64,000 bases of DNA, taken from NCBI GenBank assembly GCA_025618425.1, contig CM046832.1, positions 20,885,917 through 20,949,916 of the forward strand, written 5' to 3'. The stretch's first letter is position 1. Each line of letters opens with the position of its first letter. The position numbers and the translations under genes were made by a program. The notes below the pieces were generated by a model, which saw only the letters and a list, made by a program, of their open reading frames with translations, did not search any database and was not told the DNA's origin. Shown here in pieces: positions 22,663 through 37,067 of this stretch. Origin of the DNA: Heliocidaris tuberculata (lineage: Eukaryota > Echinodermata > Echinoidea > Camarodonta > Echinometridae).

Positions 22663-23783
22663 TGTGACTGAGATACCATATAATTATGGTAAAGCTTGAA
22701 GTCTGCGAAGTATTACGTTTTAAGGCAATAATGATTAAAAATAAACTTTAACTGCTTCTCTGATAATTATAATACGAGTGGTGCTTGAATACCAGGAATA
22801 TGGCACATCAGCACCAACATCATTTCTACAGGGTTAAAGAGAAGTTAATTCATCAAACCTAAGAAAAGTGGGCGCAGCTTATACACAATCATGACACCCA
22901 CAATAAAAAAAAATGGATCTGCATTCAGTAGGAGGTTAGTAATAGGAATTACCCCCATTTTCTGTAATGAACTGGTATAGATTGGTTGACTTGCGGGGGA
23001 GAGGTGAAAGCCGTGAAAGTTGAAGGTAAAGTAGCTTCTTGCAGGTTGAAAACATCAAGTATAATGAAAACCCCGTAATGGTGGTAATGTTGACAGTTTT
23101 AATGCTAACTCGAGGAAATGATGAATAATAAAGAAAATGGTAGAGGAGTGAGCAATGATGGATGGATAGCCGCCCCCTTCATCCTTTTAATGAGCAATCA
23201 TAACCATTCTGATGATGATAATATACCATTTACTCATACCAAACGATGAAAGATGCTATAGATCAGCCCACACACTGATGCACAGTCTTTTACATTGTGG
23301 GATGGGGTTTCTATGGAAACGTTTATCATGGAATCCCCCGCGACTTAAATCACCTTCTTGATAGTTGATAAGCCATTAGAGTTCTGAATGCGGCTGTCTT
23401 TTTCCTATTACTTCCACGAAAGGTCATCGTATAAGGGGGTGGGCGCATAAATTAGCCTCTTTTTAATTCATATTTCTAGAATGATCCACAGGTGGTTGCT
23501 TTTTGTCCACGGCAACTTGTTGAAAATCGTGATGATCTGCATGCCATCGTATTTTTTATACAGCATTTTACTTAATCAATGATTATGGTATAATGATCAA
23601 AATGAATGTTATAGTTTATACACACATGCAATTCATATATCTACTTTAGATATTCAGAAGAAAGAAAGCCTTTGCCATATTCAAAATTAATGTATGTTTA
23701 TTAATATACTTATATACCAGTTCTGTCCATGTAGACTGCATTTTAAGGATTGGGCAATTTTGCTTCGATTTTCGATTCGACTA
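22663..23783. other. Stretch with no recognisable feature
   Basis: Nothing supportable found. Confidence 0.4.
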
Positions 23784-24152
23784 AACAATATTGTTACGAA
23801 TCGCAAGCATATGACTATAAGAAGGTTAGTTTGTTTGCACTCATGTGCAGTGCGATGGGGCGATGATTAAAAGACAGGAAATCTAGGTAGATTTCTACTT
23901 TGTTTTGAGTAATTTTGTTAATTTAAATGGTGATTATGACTTTGATCTTGGTGTGAGGCTGCATGAGTTGTATTGACACCCCGCACCTTGACAAATGTCA
24001 TAATCACCATTTAAATTAACAAAATTACTCAAAACAAACTAGAAATTTACCTTGATTTCTTGTCTTTTAATCATCGGCCCATCGCACTGCGCATGCGTGC
24101 AAACAAACTGACCATCTTATATTCATATGCATACGATTCGTAACAATATTAT
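23784..24152. mobile_element. Long foldback (hairpin) element, ~155-bp arms
   Basis: Left arm from AACAATATTGTTACGAATCG through AGTTTGTTTGCACTCATG and GAGTAATTTTGTTAATTTAA to TGGTGATTATGAC. The right arm is its reverse complement with scattered mismatches. The loop is ~45 bp and partly paired as well. Non-coding. Confidence 0.8.
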
Positions 24153-25504
24153 TTCACTCAGCGCTATAGTATTCTTGACTGTTAGCACTTTATGAGCAAT
24201 TATGTATGCATAAAATGTCCACGTGCCTCCGCTCACTCTTACACTCGTGTTCCTTTCAAATCAAAACAACTTCTAAACCAAGCACCTTCTAAAACCACAG
24301 GTGCACGTGGACTGACACGAAATGAACTGGAAGAATTACTCGACCGAATTCACACTTGCACACACCGCATCAATAATGTTTTAACATCCAAGAAGTAAAA
24401 TTATTGTTTTAACTATGATGGTAGAGCCTATACCTAATCAGTATGGAACTGATAAATAACTGATTTTAAAGTATTGCATCTGACATTGTCCCTCGGCGAT
24501 TAGAAATTGCCGAGTCGTGACAGGCGCCGATTTTTACACAAAATGCATAATTATTCAAAGAACTTAATCGTTAGCTAACAAAACACTTTCACTATGAAGT
24601 AAGGAAATGATCAAAAGCCATTAAAAAAGCTTTAAAATTTTACTTTACATACTTATAATACGTTAGTGATGAGTTTCCAGACGGGGGTTACGTCAGTGAT
24701 TTTGGACCACCGTGGAACGTTTATCTTCCCCTGAATTAAACGTATTAGCCGCTAATCCTTCTTTGCGTCATATTGCGCGTGTATGAACAAGTGATCGCCG
24801 TGAATGCGATTCTTTACAGAGAGAAAAGGAGGGTGACAAATAGTTTGAAGTTTGTGTAAGTGTGCATTATATTGAATCAATGTCCCAGTAATTCAAGTAA
24901 AGCTTTTAAAAAAAATCAATGTCGACATGGTTGATACACAAAACTAATGGGCCCAACGAAATTTTCAATTTGAAGTTTGTTGAATCGCAAGTGGGTCATC
25001 ATGTCTCTGACGGTTATTCAAGATCTGGTGATAATTAGATTGTAATATGGGAGCAGTTCGAGGTCCAGTATCGTAGGAAACACATTGAGGTTATGAGGAT
25101 ATTTATTCACAGGATCCTGAAAGTGTACTGGTTGCTTTGACAGCTTTGACGGTATGACGGAAAAGAGTTTGTTTCAGGAAATGAAGTTAGGGACAGTTTT
25201 TTGGTTTCTTAGCCATTGCCACATAATGTTTTGATTACTTCAACTTTTGAAGTTTCGTTACCTACTCACTTTTGTTTGTGATGCAGACTGGTCACCCACA
25301 GCCAAACGTCCATGCAACTTCATGAGAATTATTTACAGAAGGGAATAAAATACTCTCATAATTACCTACGTTACGTACTTTCAACTGTACATTTTGTTTT
25401 GAAAGAAAATGTTAGTTAAAAAGATGCCTCCCCTCTCTCTCTCTTTCTCTCCATTCCCTCCATCTCTCTGTCTCCATCCCTCTTTTTCCCTCCCTCCCTC
25501 CAGC

Positions 25505-25559
<55 letters not shown>

Positions 25560-28500
25560 CCTCTCTCCCCACCACTATTCTCATACTGTGGTCATGTTGC
25601 TTAATAGGCCTGGTTGAGAATCCTATACGCATGATCGAGAACAATAATTATCCCCATTCAAAATTGAATTTTTAAATCCGCACAGATAATCAAATATTCT
25701 GTCACATATCCAGGGTATAGTCTGCATCAATAGCATCGCTATGCATGGTCAATGTCATTAACGAGGGGGAGGGGGGGGGGGGGGACGTTGCATTCACAAA
25801 ATTCCCGCCAAATTATCGATATCGGTCAAGGTTGTAATCGCCTGTTAAAACGCATTGTTGCGATCGTGGTGCACTGTGCTCTCGTGTTTAAAACCATTGG
25901 AAAGGAAAGCATCAAATAATATTGATGGGCCCTTATCTACAGCATTCTAAAATGCATAAAGTGCGTTGACTTTCTCGGGTGTCGAAAAATTGAATCATGC
26001 TGCATTAGCGTTGAGCTAGATGCCTGATACAATGGGCTAGAAACACGAAATATAAAATATAAATTAATAAATTAGAGAGTAGCTTAGAATTCAGACAGGA
26101 AAAAAATGTATTCATATTCCATTTAATGGATAGAAACTACGAACAAATGTGTTTGTATAAATATTTATAACGAGAAAGGTATAAAAAAGGATTTATATGA
26201 TCCGATCTCAGGTATACCTTTGATAGAGAGCTGAGATTGGTATAGGAACGATAGTAGACCCCCGCCTAGACCCTCGTTATTGTTCATTTCAAGCCATTAG
26301 TATGGTAATGGATGTTCCATGTTTTATACTGACGTCACAGACGGTGATTACGTCAGCAACACAGAGTAGGCTATCGAGTTGCCTTCTCGGCGAATGTCCA
26401 TGATTATCTTAATTCATCCAGTGAATTCGTATTTTCATATTATACCTTACGTTTCACGCAGCGTTGAGAATCTGCATCTTTTAGCAAAGATCAACGACCT
26501 TTTTTTTTTACATTATTTTGAAGACGTAATGTTCACCACATTAAAAACTTCATATCGATCTAAGGATCAGAGGGGCGGCCATTTTGAATATGCATGATAT
26601 GATAAAATCCATTTAGTAGAAGTATAGGATGTTGAAAAGAAGCAGAGGGCAAGTCAGTAATCATCCCATATGTAAATATGATTAAATAATTTGGTTACGT
26701 AGTCATTATACTTATTTGATATCTCTAGACATGCCTATAGGCTGAATATCAGGTATAGTGATGATTTCTTTCTCAGTATGCTTAATTTCCCATTGTGCTT
26801 GGGACTGTTATGGAAATAAATGCCTTGGACCTGCCTGGGCCCAATCATTAGATTGTTTCAAATAAAAATTGAAACCAAAGAATATTATGTGGAGAGCATA
26901 ACTCTCTCTTAAACGGTGTGGCAGAGGGTTTAAATGTCTCCTTGTTTAACTTCAAGGTAATTTGGAATAAGAAGAGAGAATTTCAGAGACAGAGACAGGG
27001 AGAGAGTTCAGCTCTGTTGACATTTAATAGAGGATTGCAATTATAGCAGGAATGTGCTGAGAAATTTAAAGAAAAACCTTGGACAAATATGTGACGAAAT
27101 CGTGTCTCAGAACAGCAAAAAATTCATAATTGTCTTGTCTTGACTAAAATACATCGTCTGGATGGGCAATATGCATTGGTCAGGTAAGAAAGAGTACTTG
27201 CGATCCACGTTCTAAATATAGCCAGACAAATTGTCCGTCTCGCCATTATTCTTCAGACAGGCAGACACGCCGAGGAAACCATGCCGTTAGTAACGGCTGG
27301 CTGGTGATGACATTGACCCTAAAGAAAGCGCGAACGTGACCGCGATGAATTTTAATAAGAAAGGCAGAGAAAGTAGATCTAGATCGCCAGCCGATGTGCA
27401 ATCCATCCGGCCTCTGACTGACCAGTCCGTATGCATAATTGTGTTATGGGAGAACAGAGGATATTGACCATTATGGTGACCAAAGGCGCTGGAGAAAGGA
27501 ATTTTGACCGGCGGATGAGACGAAAATGGAGCAGAAACTAGATCACTGAGTTACAATAATGCGTAATATGACGCGGGAAGTCCGAGCCAAACACGGATTG
27601 TTTTTTGTTTTGATACGAGGATTGAAGAAAGAATTGTTCATATTTCAGTTAGGCGTCCTTACTCTTTGTTCCTTATATAGACCTATTAAAGAATCATGTT
27701 TGATAACATGTCCATCGTAAAATAGCAACCGATTTTAAGCTTATGTCATCATCATTACATAGACCAGTTTTCCCCTTTATCTTATTATTATATCTTTATA
27801 AGCTCGAAAGATTTTCATATCATTAAAGTGAAAGTGAAACAAGCGATGCCGAATTAGATACAATGGCGAGAAAGGAGATTCTTTTTAAAAAATATTATAA
27901 AACGTTGAGGGGATGAAGAGTAAACGAAATAAAATACATTTCGTGAAAACACTGAATGCATTAAAAACGAATCGTAGAATCTACCAAGATCTTGCCATAG
28001 AAGTAGATCATTAAAAATAAATGCGAAGAGACACAAAACCGATGATAATTATGGTCGGCCATCTCCCTAGGGATACCCTGAAAGCAGGGCACCATACTCA
28101 TCTTCTTCTTCATCATCTTCCCTAGATAACTAGCCCCTTGTTGACCCGAGGTCATTGTACTGGCTGGAGTGTCGTGTATAACAAGCAGGTGACCACTATG
28201 TATTGTTCGGTCAGCGCTCGGCTTTGTAGTGGCCTGGTTGGACTGGCTGGACAGGTCAACGCGCCGAACTGGTCACGTCGGAATAACTGATGAGGTAAGG
28301 GAAGCGTTCCCTCGCTCTTTCTCTCGCGGTCACCTTGAACTATTTTAAGGAAAATGGGTAAAATAGACCATCTGACCTGTAATGAGCTCTATTTATGTAT
28401 TTTTGTTTCTGTTATACCTTTATTTATTTTTTTTATTGTTTCTTTTATAATCGCTGGGTAGTTTTGTTTTAATTGGGTATACTGCTTTTTAAATGTCTTG

Positions 28501-29205
28501 TCGATAGTTGTCATTTCTCTACATAGCCACAATATCTTCCTAACACCTGTAGTGAAAAGAAGATCATGAAGACAGCCAATTAAATCTGTAGTCAATATGA
28601 TTCACATCATGAACATGGAATTACTTGCATGGACCACGTAGAATTTATTGTTTCCATTGGCAAAGTGTACAAGGCAAAGAATAAAAATGAAAAGTAGTCA
28701 ATATAATGAAATCTGCGTCAATCATTGGGAACGAGGAAAATAATTATCTTCAAAAACATGTCCACTCATGGCGGTCGTTGAAACCGTACAAATGTTCATC
28801 TTACACGTCATTGTGAAGGGTTACTGAGAGACAGAGAAATCATTACCAAGTAGATGACCATGGTTAAAAATAGTTGTATAAATTATAAAGTAATAACATA
28901 CGTGGTCAAGAAAAACATGTTTACATCCTTCTAATTTTAAGCACGTTAAACGGCCAGCATAAACATAAATCACCAGCAAACAATATAAAGTATTATTTGC
29001 TTTAAGAAAACTTGTTTCATCCTCATAAGAAATAAATACATTACTCGTATGAGTGAAGACGCGTAAGAAGTCCTTATACAGTAGGTGTTTTATTCTTATG
29101 TAGTCGTACTTTGTATGTTTTTCAGATGTGGAGATGGGTCTTCGGTTATATTTTGTCACAACCGCTATCACCATAACCACCACCATAAATCACTATCACC
29201 ACCGC
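24153..29205. other. Long stretch without a supportable gene
   Basis: Includes the (CT)n tract at 25431-25570, a G-run near 25770 and a less AT-rich segment at 27220-28340 with several TGACC/GGTCA half-sites. No protein domain was recognised. Confidence 0.4.
25431..25570. repeat. CT-rich microsatellite
   Basis: CT run with CCCT and CATC interruptions. Confidence 0.9.
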
Positions 29206-29272
29206 CTCCACCATTGCACCACCATTGCACCACCATTGCACCACCATTGCACCATCATTGCACCACCATACC
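29206..29272. repeat. 11-bp minisatellite ACCATTGCACC
   Basis: About five and a half copies of ACCATTGCACC, one with a C-to-T change, within a wider CAC/CAT-rich segment. Confidence 0.9.
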
Positions 29273-29394
29273 CTCCACTATTACTACCTCCACCACAACC
29301 ATCACAATCAGCATTGTCACCACTCTTCCATTTTCATGTCTATACTATAAGAAACATTTGGTTTTAAAAAATACCCAACATGCGGGCATACATA

Positions 29395-29543
29395 GTGTGT
29401 CCGACCGAAACTGGGACAATTTTCTCAAACTCGGGTGATTTTTGCTCAATTTGTGGTAACAAAAAATGATCATGATTTGGCAAAACATTACACAAGTTGG
29501 GCATAAAATATTGGCCGAAGTTATGAAAGTTGGTCGGACACAC
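29395..29543. mobile_element. ~150-bp MITE with GTGTGTCCGACC ends
   Basis: Perfect 12-bp TIRs at 29395-29406 and 29532-29543; AT-rich centre with no coding capacity. Confidence 0.6.
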
Positions 29544-29907
29544 CTCAGGTAGGACAATTTTTTATTTTGTTGCCCAATATTTCCAATAGTGCACAACACT
29601 TACAACACTTACAACACAAACAACACCATCAGCAGCGGAAGCAATAACGTAATTAGTAAAATATTCACTGCAAAAACAATATTTTAATGAGCGGACTTGG
29701 TCTTGATGACGCACGATAAGGCGATATACACGTGCTTCGTGCGCATGCTATCTTCCAAGAAGATGGATAGCCCTATACCCTTATTAATTATGTATAGGTC
29801 TCGGCATGGAAAGGGGGAAAAATATTATTCACCAAAAGTCGAAGGGGAAAATAACATTAATGACTGAATATTGTTCTGTCATCGACTTAATGATCATGGC
29901 TTCATCA

Positions 29908-30150
29908 TGTAGCTATGTGGTATATTGGTGAAGGCTCTTGACGCTCATTATGGAAAGCACTGGGTTCGATCGTTGCTTGGTGCCTACTTCCTTGGACAAT
30001 GTGTTGTCCCTCTCAATTACAGAGGTGCATTAAATGGGTATACCTGGCAATGCTGAGGCAATAAAATTGTCAGGATCCCAGGAAGAGCAATAGTAATGCT
30101 GATGAGGCTACCCTGGGTAAATACGACAATATATTGCTTACTATTTGCTG
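29908..30150 (+). mobile_element. tRNA-derived SINE, echinoderm-like body
   Basis: Degenerate tRNA head with an A-box-like TGTGGTATATTGGTGAAGG and B-box GGGTTCGATC, followed by a body containing TTAAATGGGTATACCTGGC, GTCAGGATCC and GCTACCCTGGGTAAATA. The body resembles a SINE type I associate with sea urchin genomes (recalled, not searched). Confidence 0.6.
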
Positions 30151-33100
30151 GGTTTTTTATGATGAGAAAATCAAACAATGAAATAACAATCCATTTAGTG
30201 TGGAGATCCTCACGTGTAAGATGTAACCAATGACTGATGACCTCATTACCATCACCTCAAGCTAATTACAATCACTATATCTTAATCACCATCATCATCA
30301 TCACATTCACCACCACATTCACCATGACTATGTTCACCCATCAATGCTGAAGCTGATGGTTTCAAGAAAAAAGAATGAGCGCATCTTCGTTTGTAGCCCG
30401 AAGAAAGAAAAACAATTATTTTATTCTAGATAATGATTTACATCTAGGCAAATTAGACTTTTATCTAGGATATCAAGAAACCCTATGCCTGTTATTCCAT
30501 CCCTACTTCATCCACCCATTCCACAGCAAAGACAAAAACAACAACAGCAACACTCTTTGACTAGTCATGCGGAGATTCGTGGGTTGTAGCAACACGTGAC
30601 GACAGAAAAAAAAAATAGCTGTCGCACTTGGCCTAATGTTGCATTATTAATGAACGTGCGTATGGTGTATGCAACACGTGCTCTACCAAAGATTTTTTTA
30701 TCTTATTGTCTGTTTGATTATATAATTTCATTTTATTTAATTTAATTTCAGTTAGATTTTTATTGAATCTCGGTTCTTCTTCAGGACTCATTATTTCTAT
30801 TAGGCTTGTAATAAACTTGTTTGAAAAAAAAAATCACATGATCTATCTTAGATTTTATATTCAACATTGCCAAGAGAAAGTCAACGTGGTTGAATTGTGC
30901 GCAATCTACACAATTTCCTCTTAATTATTTTAATTAATCAAAAAATGTAAACCTATTTTATTTAAGAAATGTATCTATCGATGGAGAGTTCCTTTTTATC
31001 TTTTCTGTCGATAATCAGTTTGGATTTGATTTTGGCTATGATCCCCCCCCCCTTCTATAGTTACAACTGAGACATCGATGAATGCTTTTTAGTGAGTATA
31101 TACAACGGTCAATAAAGTACATCTTGAAGAAACACTTGACAGATAATGTTCGATATAGTGTGTATGCTAGGTCATTGCTCTCATAAGTTGTCAAAAGTTC
31201 GTGCTGGCACTGTTCCACAATTCCTTTTCTCCTTTGTCATTAAAGATGCATTTACCTTTGTAAGTAAATGTTTAAAAGAATTCATAAAAAAAGATGACAG
31301 GAAACACGAAAGTATGGGTACCGTCAATGGGGTTCATTTAAAAGTACTTCTCTAGTTGTGATGATATTTTTAATTTTAGGATTATTCGCAAACGCGGTAC
31401 AAATAAAAAATTATAATTCCTATAGAAAATGGACATTAACTTTCCCTAAATGAACGTTGATTTTTTTTTCTTGAAATTACGGTAATTTTTTGTGTACGTT
31501 CTTAGAATTTTAAAAAATACAGCCAAAACAGACTACTAAGAAGCGCCTAGAATTGCCAGTGGTGTGCAAATGTCATCAGTGTCCGATTACAGTTTTCACA
31601 TGACAATCCATTAAACTAGACATACCTGCAAATTCTTTTTCAAACGTAAATAGGTAACTACTTCGAGAACGAAATGTCATTGCAAGTCACAAGTCTACTT
31701 ATGATTTGTTGAGTTTGTAAACATGTTTACATTCTGATGAGGTGTATTTTCAAGGAAAACAGAAGATTCGAGAAGTGATTGATGAATTTATGAGCATCTC
31801 ATGTTACCTTAACAAGCACGCAAAGGTTGGTAGAAAATGTTGTGATGCATTCGTCAGGTCAGGCTACGTGATATGAAGTCCATCTTTATTATACCCTGCA
31901 AATTATATCCAATGTCAAGAGAATCGATCTCCTACAGAATGAGAAGAGTGATTTTTTTTTCTTTTTCCTTTTTCTTCGTTTTGTCCTGTTTTCTTTTTTC
32001 CTATTTTTGAAAAATATTTTAAATATGAACTTCCATTCAGTAATATGCATATGATCGTGCTTGTTAAATGTTATCTTTGACTTAATGCTAATAGTTCATT
32101 TTATGTGAATATACATGTGAATATACTTGTTTATGTTACATTACCTTGGGTCTGTACTTACTCAAGGGGGTGGGGGGAGCACTGCCCCCATAATAGAATA
32201 GACCCCCAGGATGGACGCTTTTCTCTGTATTGGCACGGTCATGGGAATAAAAAGTATTGATGCGATATTTTTGTTTATTGAATTGCGATCAAAGTCATAT
32301 ACATGTGGCTCGATCGGTTAATATGTTTTGGGATTTTTCTGCTTTTGTCCTTTTTATTAACAACGCCACCGCAGTAAATAATCCCTTCATATATATATAT
32401 ATATATATATATAATATCATAACGTAAAATCACAGTTATACTCTTATCAGTAATCTTTTCGGATGCCTGGATGTTCTAGTTTACCACGTTTGCAGTTGTT
32501 GAACTGTATATATATTTTTTTTTTGGGGGGGGGTGGGCTATAGCGTTTGTTACATTGTTTCTGAAACACGCCAAAAAGATGAATTTTGTCAGAATCTGAT
32601 TTGTTTCACGATGTTGACCTATATAATCAATGTTTATTCTAATAACGTCATAATGGTAGCAACACACACGAGATGTAGATGCTTCGATTTTCTAGAGTAA
32701 TTATTTCCTTTGAAAGGAAGAGAACAAGGCTAACAGAAGTTGGTCAACTATATGAATCATTCATCACCCCTGGACGGAATTGATAAGCAGATAATTCACA
32801 CGTTTTCTGACAATCGATTAGTGTAAGACATTCGAAATAAACTTGAAAAATAGCTGATAAGCCTATATGACATGTATACTGTGTATACTATGTATACTAC
32901 AGCTCCTTTTCTGTACTAAATGGGGACCTAACTCGACAAGCCTCGCTTTTGATAGGTTCCCCCACAAGTGTATTATAATGTATGCGTTTATTACCTTTAC
33001 TGGAAGATATTTATTATACTGAGCTGTTATTATACATGTATTATCCTTTGTATTATGCCATTTGATTTATCTGTTTATATGCTTATATTTTGCTTTCTCA

Positions 33101-36100
33101 TGTACATATGTAAACCGATCGTGGAAACAAATAAAATCAAAATCAATCAAAGAATGAATGATAACAATAAGTGGGTTCTTGTAGCGCTCATGTGTGTCCA
33201 CTTGACATAATTATTACCCCGGCTTGAGATTAATTCTTGCTAGAGCAAAGGACGTTAATGATGTGGCAGGGACTCGACTCCCGTACCTTGTGTTCTACAT
33301 TCCGATGACCTATCCACTAGACCACTAAACCTCTAAGGAAGAAAGAGAGATGCATCATTGAGAGTGAGAAGGTGAAGCTCTGACGTCGATCACCTTTCCT
33401 CATAACATTCTTCTCTATTTCTGGCAGAGATCCATCTTATCCCACGTGAGTTGTGACATAAGACACATTTATTGTGTAGCAGGGGTTTGACATCATAAGA
33501 TACATTTCAACAAGAATTCGTATCAAGTTTTGGGTGTTTTAAAATTTGGTGAAAGAGTAGCGAGTTATTAAACTCAACTGCAATAAAGCTAGAGATAAAG
33601 GAAATCATAATAGCAATAATGTCTCCAAGTTGGGTGCAAAAGAATAAATTTTCCAGAACAATTGTATCACTTGAAAGAATAAACCATTAAATCCAAGTTG
33701 ATCCGTCGCGGAAAACAATGCACAATGAACACGCGATCTCACAATGCCAGCGAAGGGCAAATCTGCTTGGCCTTTTGGCAAAAGTCCCAGAAAATATGAA
33801 GAAAGAGGTATTTGACAGTTCCAATGTCCGCCAGCCACCTTGTGCCAGCGTGATAAATGTAAACAATGGTTGCTGGGGAGCTATGGGGAAAATAAAGATT
33901 TCACGTCCATGGTGAAATGCTGTACAAGGCACTTTTTGTGGGCCAACATGAAATAATGTTTGTCACGAATAGAATAGTATATGCCTGAAAAGTTTGTTAT
34001 GCCTGATAGACATACACGCTAAGAAAAAATAAGTTATGAAAAAGGTGTTCAAAATTGTCACATCAGCGGTCCTTTTGAAGTTCCTAGTAAGCACCTTTTT
34101 AATGGCAAAGGTGGGTATGAATACCTAAAATGTGCCACTGATTCTAAAAGGGACCCCCCCCCCCCAAAAAAAAAAAAAGAGCAGCTTGTATAACAAGATT
34201 TGGAACATTTCAACGGTTCTGCATAGAACAAAACTTATTTTCTTAGAGGATGGTTATGTGCCATAAAAAAAAATCTTAGTATACTGTTTCTTTTCTTTGT
34301 GTACATATTTTGTTTTTAAAAAAATTGACACCATATGTGACCCGGATGTTATGTCACTGTCACACGACATGTAATTAGGGAGTCTTGTCTCTAAAAGTGA
34401 CTTTGCCTTAAATTCCTTCAATTTCCCTCTCTTTGCTTGTGATTTATCAACAAACATGATTTGGGCAAGAATTAGAGTGACCTTGAATTGTTCCAGCCAA
34501 CATACTTCTAGCAACAGACCCTCACGGATCTGACCTAATTAGTTGCTTTATGAATACAAAGTAATTTTGGCTCAGAGATCTTTAAGCAGTAAAGTTTGTT
34601 TAGTATAGTGTTCTGATCAATTAGGAAAGGACTTCAATACGTATAGATGCGTAAGCATTAACAAGCAATAATATTCTGCATGATGTGTGCCAACTGAAAA
34701 ATTTGGTAACACAATGTTTACAGTGACTTGCATTATTGTTACATTTTGATTCCCATATTTTAGTTTCTCAAAAGCATCTGTATCTGTCATGTTATTTCTC
34801 ACAGTATGACTCACTGACCAATCGATATGAAACATTTATGTATACTTAACGTGATTATGTTGTCATATTGCAAAGCAGAAGCAAAACAAAGTTGGAAATA
34901 TACCTTTTATACTGCACCTGTCAACGCGTTTATTTTCAAAATATGTAAACCATAACCTCTTATGATGAAAATGGTGAAATACCCTTTGGGATTCTCCTAA
35001 ACATTTCCATAAAGAATTACTCAGTGCCCGTGTCTTTCCAAACTATGGCGTTTGTATTTTCCCTTCCAGTACTTCGATTCAAATCAAAACCCAAACAGGG
35101 ATGACGCAAAGGGGAAAATCCCCAGCTACACACACACACACACACACACATGCAGTGCATAAAGCGCGCATGCGCGGGTAATGCAAGTCCTGCTCTACAT
35201 TGCTGTATGACGCACGGATTGCGAAACATTTCTGTGTAGCTACTGAGTTACGCATGTCGATTTGTTTGGGTATTATTCCATGAATCCGGGTACTGGTTGG
35301 TAATAAGAAATCCCTCGATTCCCCATGAAGATGGTAGGAACGTTTGATAGGATCTTTGGAAAGAATGATGCCGTAACTGGTAAAATATAGCCTATAGCAT
35401 GTGGCAATATGCTACTGGAAGAAAGAAGGTCAATGAAGCCGAAATCAAAACACTGGTCGAGGGGTTTTCAACATAAAAATTCTTCATCTAGACACAGATT
35501 TAAGTCTTACCCTGGTTATTTTTGTCTCTTACATTATTTTCAAAGCTAAGCAAACTGATTCTATAATAATCAGATTTTAATATCGTTTCGACCTAGCAAA
35601 CGTAGGCGATATTGATAAAACAATACCCCCTTAATATATCACATTGCCACGACAACAGTCATGACAGCTTTTGAAGAGCATTTTTCCTCCCTTTTTCAAC
35701 AATGTCTGAAAAGGCTTGAATTAATGTTTTGCACATGTCTAATAAGGCCTAAATAGTTATCTAACTTATCTTGAGCTCGGGCCATCTCGTGTATTACCTT
35801 TTTTTTTTTTTTTGCAGGCTAACGACTTTTCATATAAATTATATTTTACAAAACTGTAATGTTATCTCTCTGTTTCTATATTTATTATGAAGTCGACGTT
35901 GTAACCGTGTATGATTTCATTATTCCCTCTGTCTTAGGACCAGTTCTTAACAAAATGTTTTATTCAAATCATAAACATATAGCTTGCCATATTACCACCC
36001 TGAGTATAAATTGAATAGTCATTGCTGTTGAAAAGAGTATACATACAAGTTTGTAATTTATTCTTATGAAATAAACAGTTATCCACGATTCGCTTACTTA

Positions 36101-36210
36101 CAAAACTTCTCATTTTGTCATGTATGATATTGTAGTATCGTGTGCAAATCCGAAGAGAAGACACTTTTATCTTTCCAAAACGTATAGTCAAGGATTGTAA
36201 TTCCGAACAG
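30151..36210. other. Long AT-rich stretch without a supportable gene
   Basis: Contains simple repeats (ATC near 30285-30312, AT at about 32390-32413, CA at 35131-35152), poly-C/G runs, and the tRNA-like segment at 33262. No domain-like reading frame. Confidence 0.4.
33262..33336 (-). repeat. Degenerate tRNA-derived (SINE head) sequence
   Basis: On the minus strand an A box TAGTGGTCTAGTGGATAGG is followed ~35 nt later by a B box GGGAGTCGAGTCCC. The anticodon arm does not pair well, so this is a decayed SINE head or tRNA pseudogene. Confidence 0.5.
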
Positions 36211-36345
36211 ATTGTATTACCGAACGTGTACAGTTAAGCGCCTAAAATGGGTTTTCATACGCGTGGGATGACGCGTATGAAAACCACACTATTGAAACAA
36301 AGGTTGTCTTTTTCCCCATAGGTTTCACACGTTCGGAAATACAGT
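36211..36345. mobile_element. ~135-bp MITE with a central perfect hairpin
   Basis: TIRs TGTATTACCGAACGTGT / CACGTTCGGAAATACA (one mismatch). In the middle, GGTTTTCATACGCGT (36250-36264) is exactly complementary to 36271-36285 across a 6-nt loop. Confidence 0.6.
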
Positions 36346-36825
36346 ACCTTTTTCAAGGGACCAAAACGCCGCGTCGTTGGGAAGGGGTTCACTCGGAAGG
36401 GAATATCGTATTAAATGTCTTTTTTTAATTCCATCAACTTCTTTTTCTGTAGGACTTTGAGCATTCATTAAATAAGTTTGACAGATATTCGTTTGATATT
36501 TTATTTGCTATCGTTGATTTTCTGAAAAGTGTTCGGACACTGGATCCACCACCACACGAATAATGGTTGTAAAACGAGACTTCCAGGTAAGTCATGTACC
36601 GAAACTACCCCCTAAAGACCCACTAGCAATATTTTGTTGGTTACTATAGCAGCAGATTCTCGGCAAGCACACGATCTCCTCGAAATGAAATCACACGAAC
36701 ATTCCATTATCCATCATTTTCCCGCGCTAAATATTATAGGCATGAAATAATGTAAACCATTAACTGGCCATTTTAAAATTTTTCTTATCATGTTTTTACA
36801 CATCTAAAAAGAAAAGAATAAGGAG

Positions 36826-36861
36826 CAGTGGCGTAGCTATGGATACCCTCAACGAATGCCG

Positions 36862-36892
<31 letters not shown>

Positions 36893-37067
36893 CCAGAGAG
36901 AGAGAGAGAGAGCTAGAGAACTGAAATGAGAGGGAAAATGGAAGGTGAAAAAAGATGATATGAAACCCTCGAATGCTCTGACTCTAATCGGTGGCCTTCT
37001 CACAAGACCCCCCCCCCCCCCATGATACCAGTGCCCCCTCAATGGCTTTACCCACACTACGCTACTG
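36826..37067. mobile_element. MITE with CAGTGGCGTAG ends and internal (GA)n
   Basis: Left CAGTGGCGTAGCTATGG, right TACGCTACTG. It contains a GA microsatellite (36864-36912) and a C-run. Confidence 0.5.

Noticed and set aside
28821..29186. 121-codon minus-strand frame
   Set aside because: AT-driven composition (Tyr/Ile/Phe/Val), starts in a CAC/CAT repeat, no domain.
29160..29272. Regular short repeats considered as a CRISPR array
   Set aside because: 11-bp direct tandem units without spacers in eukaryotic DNA; a minisatellite.
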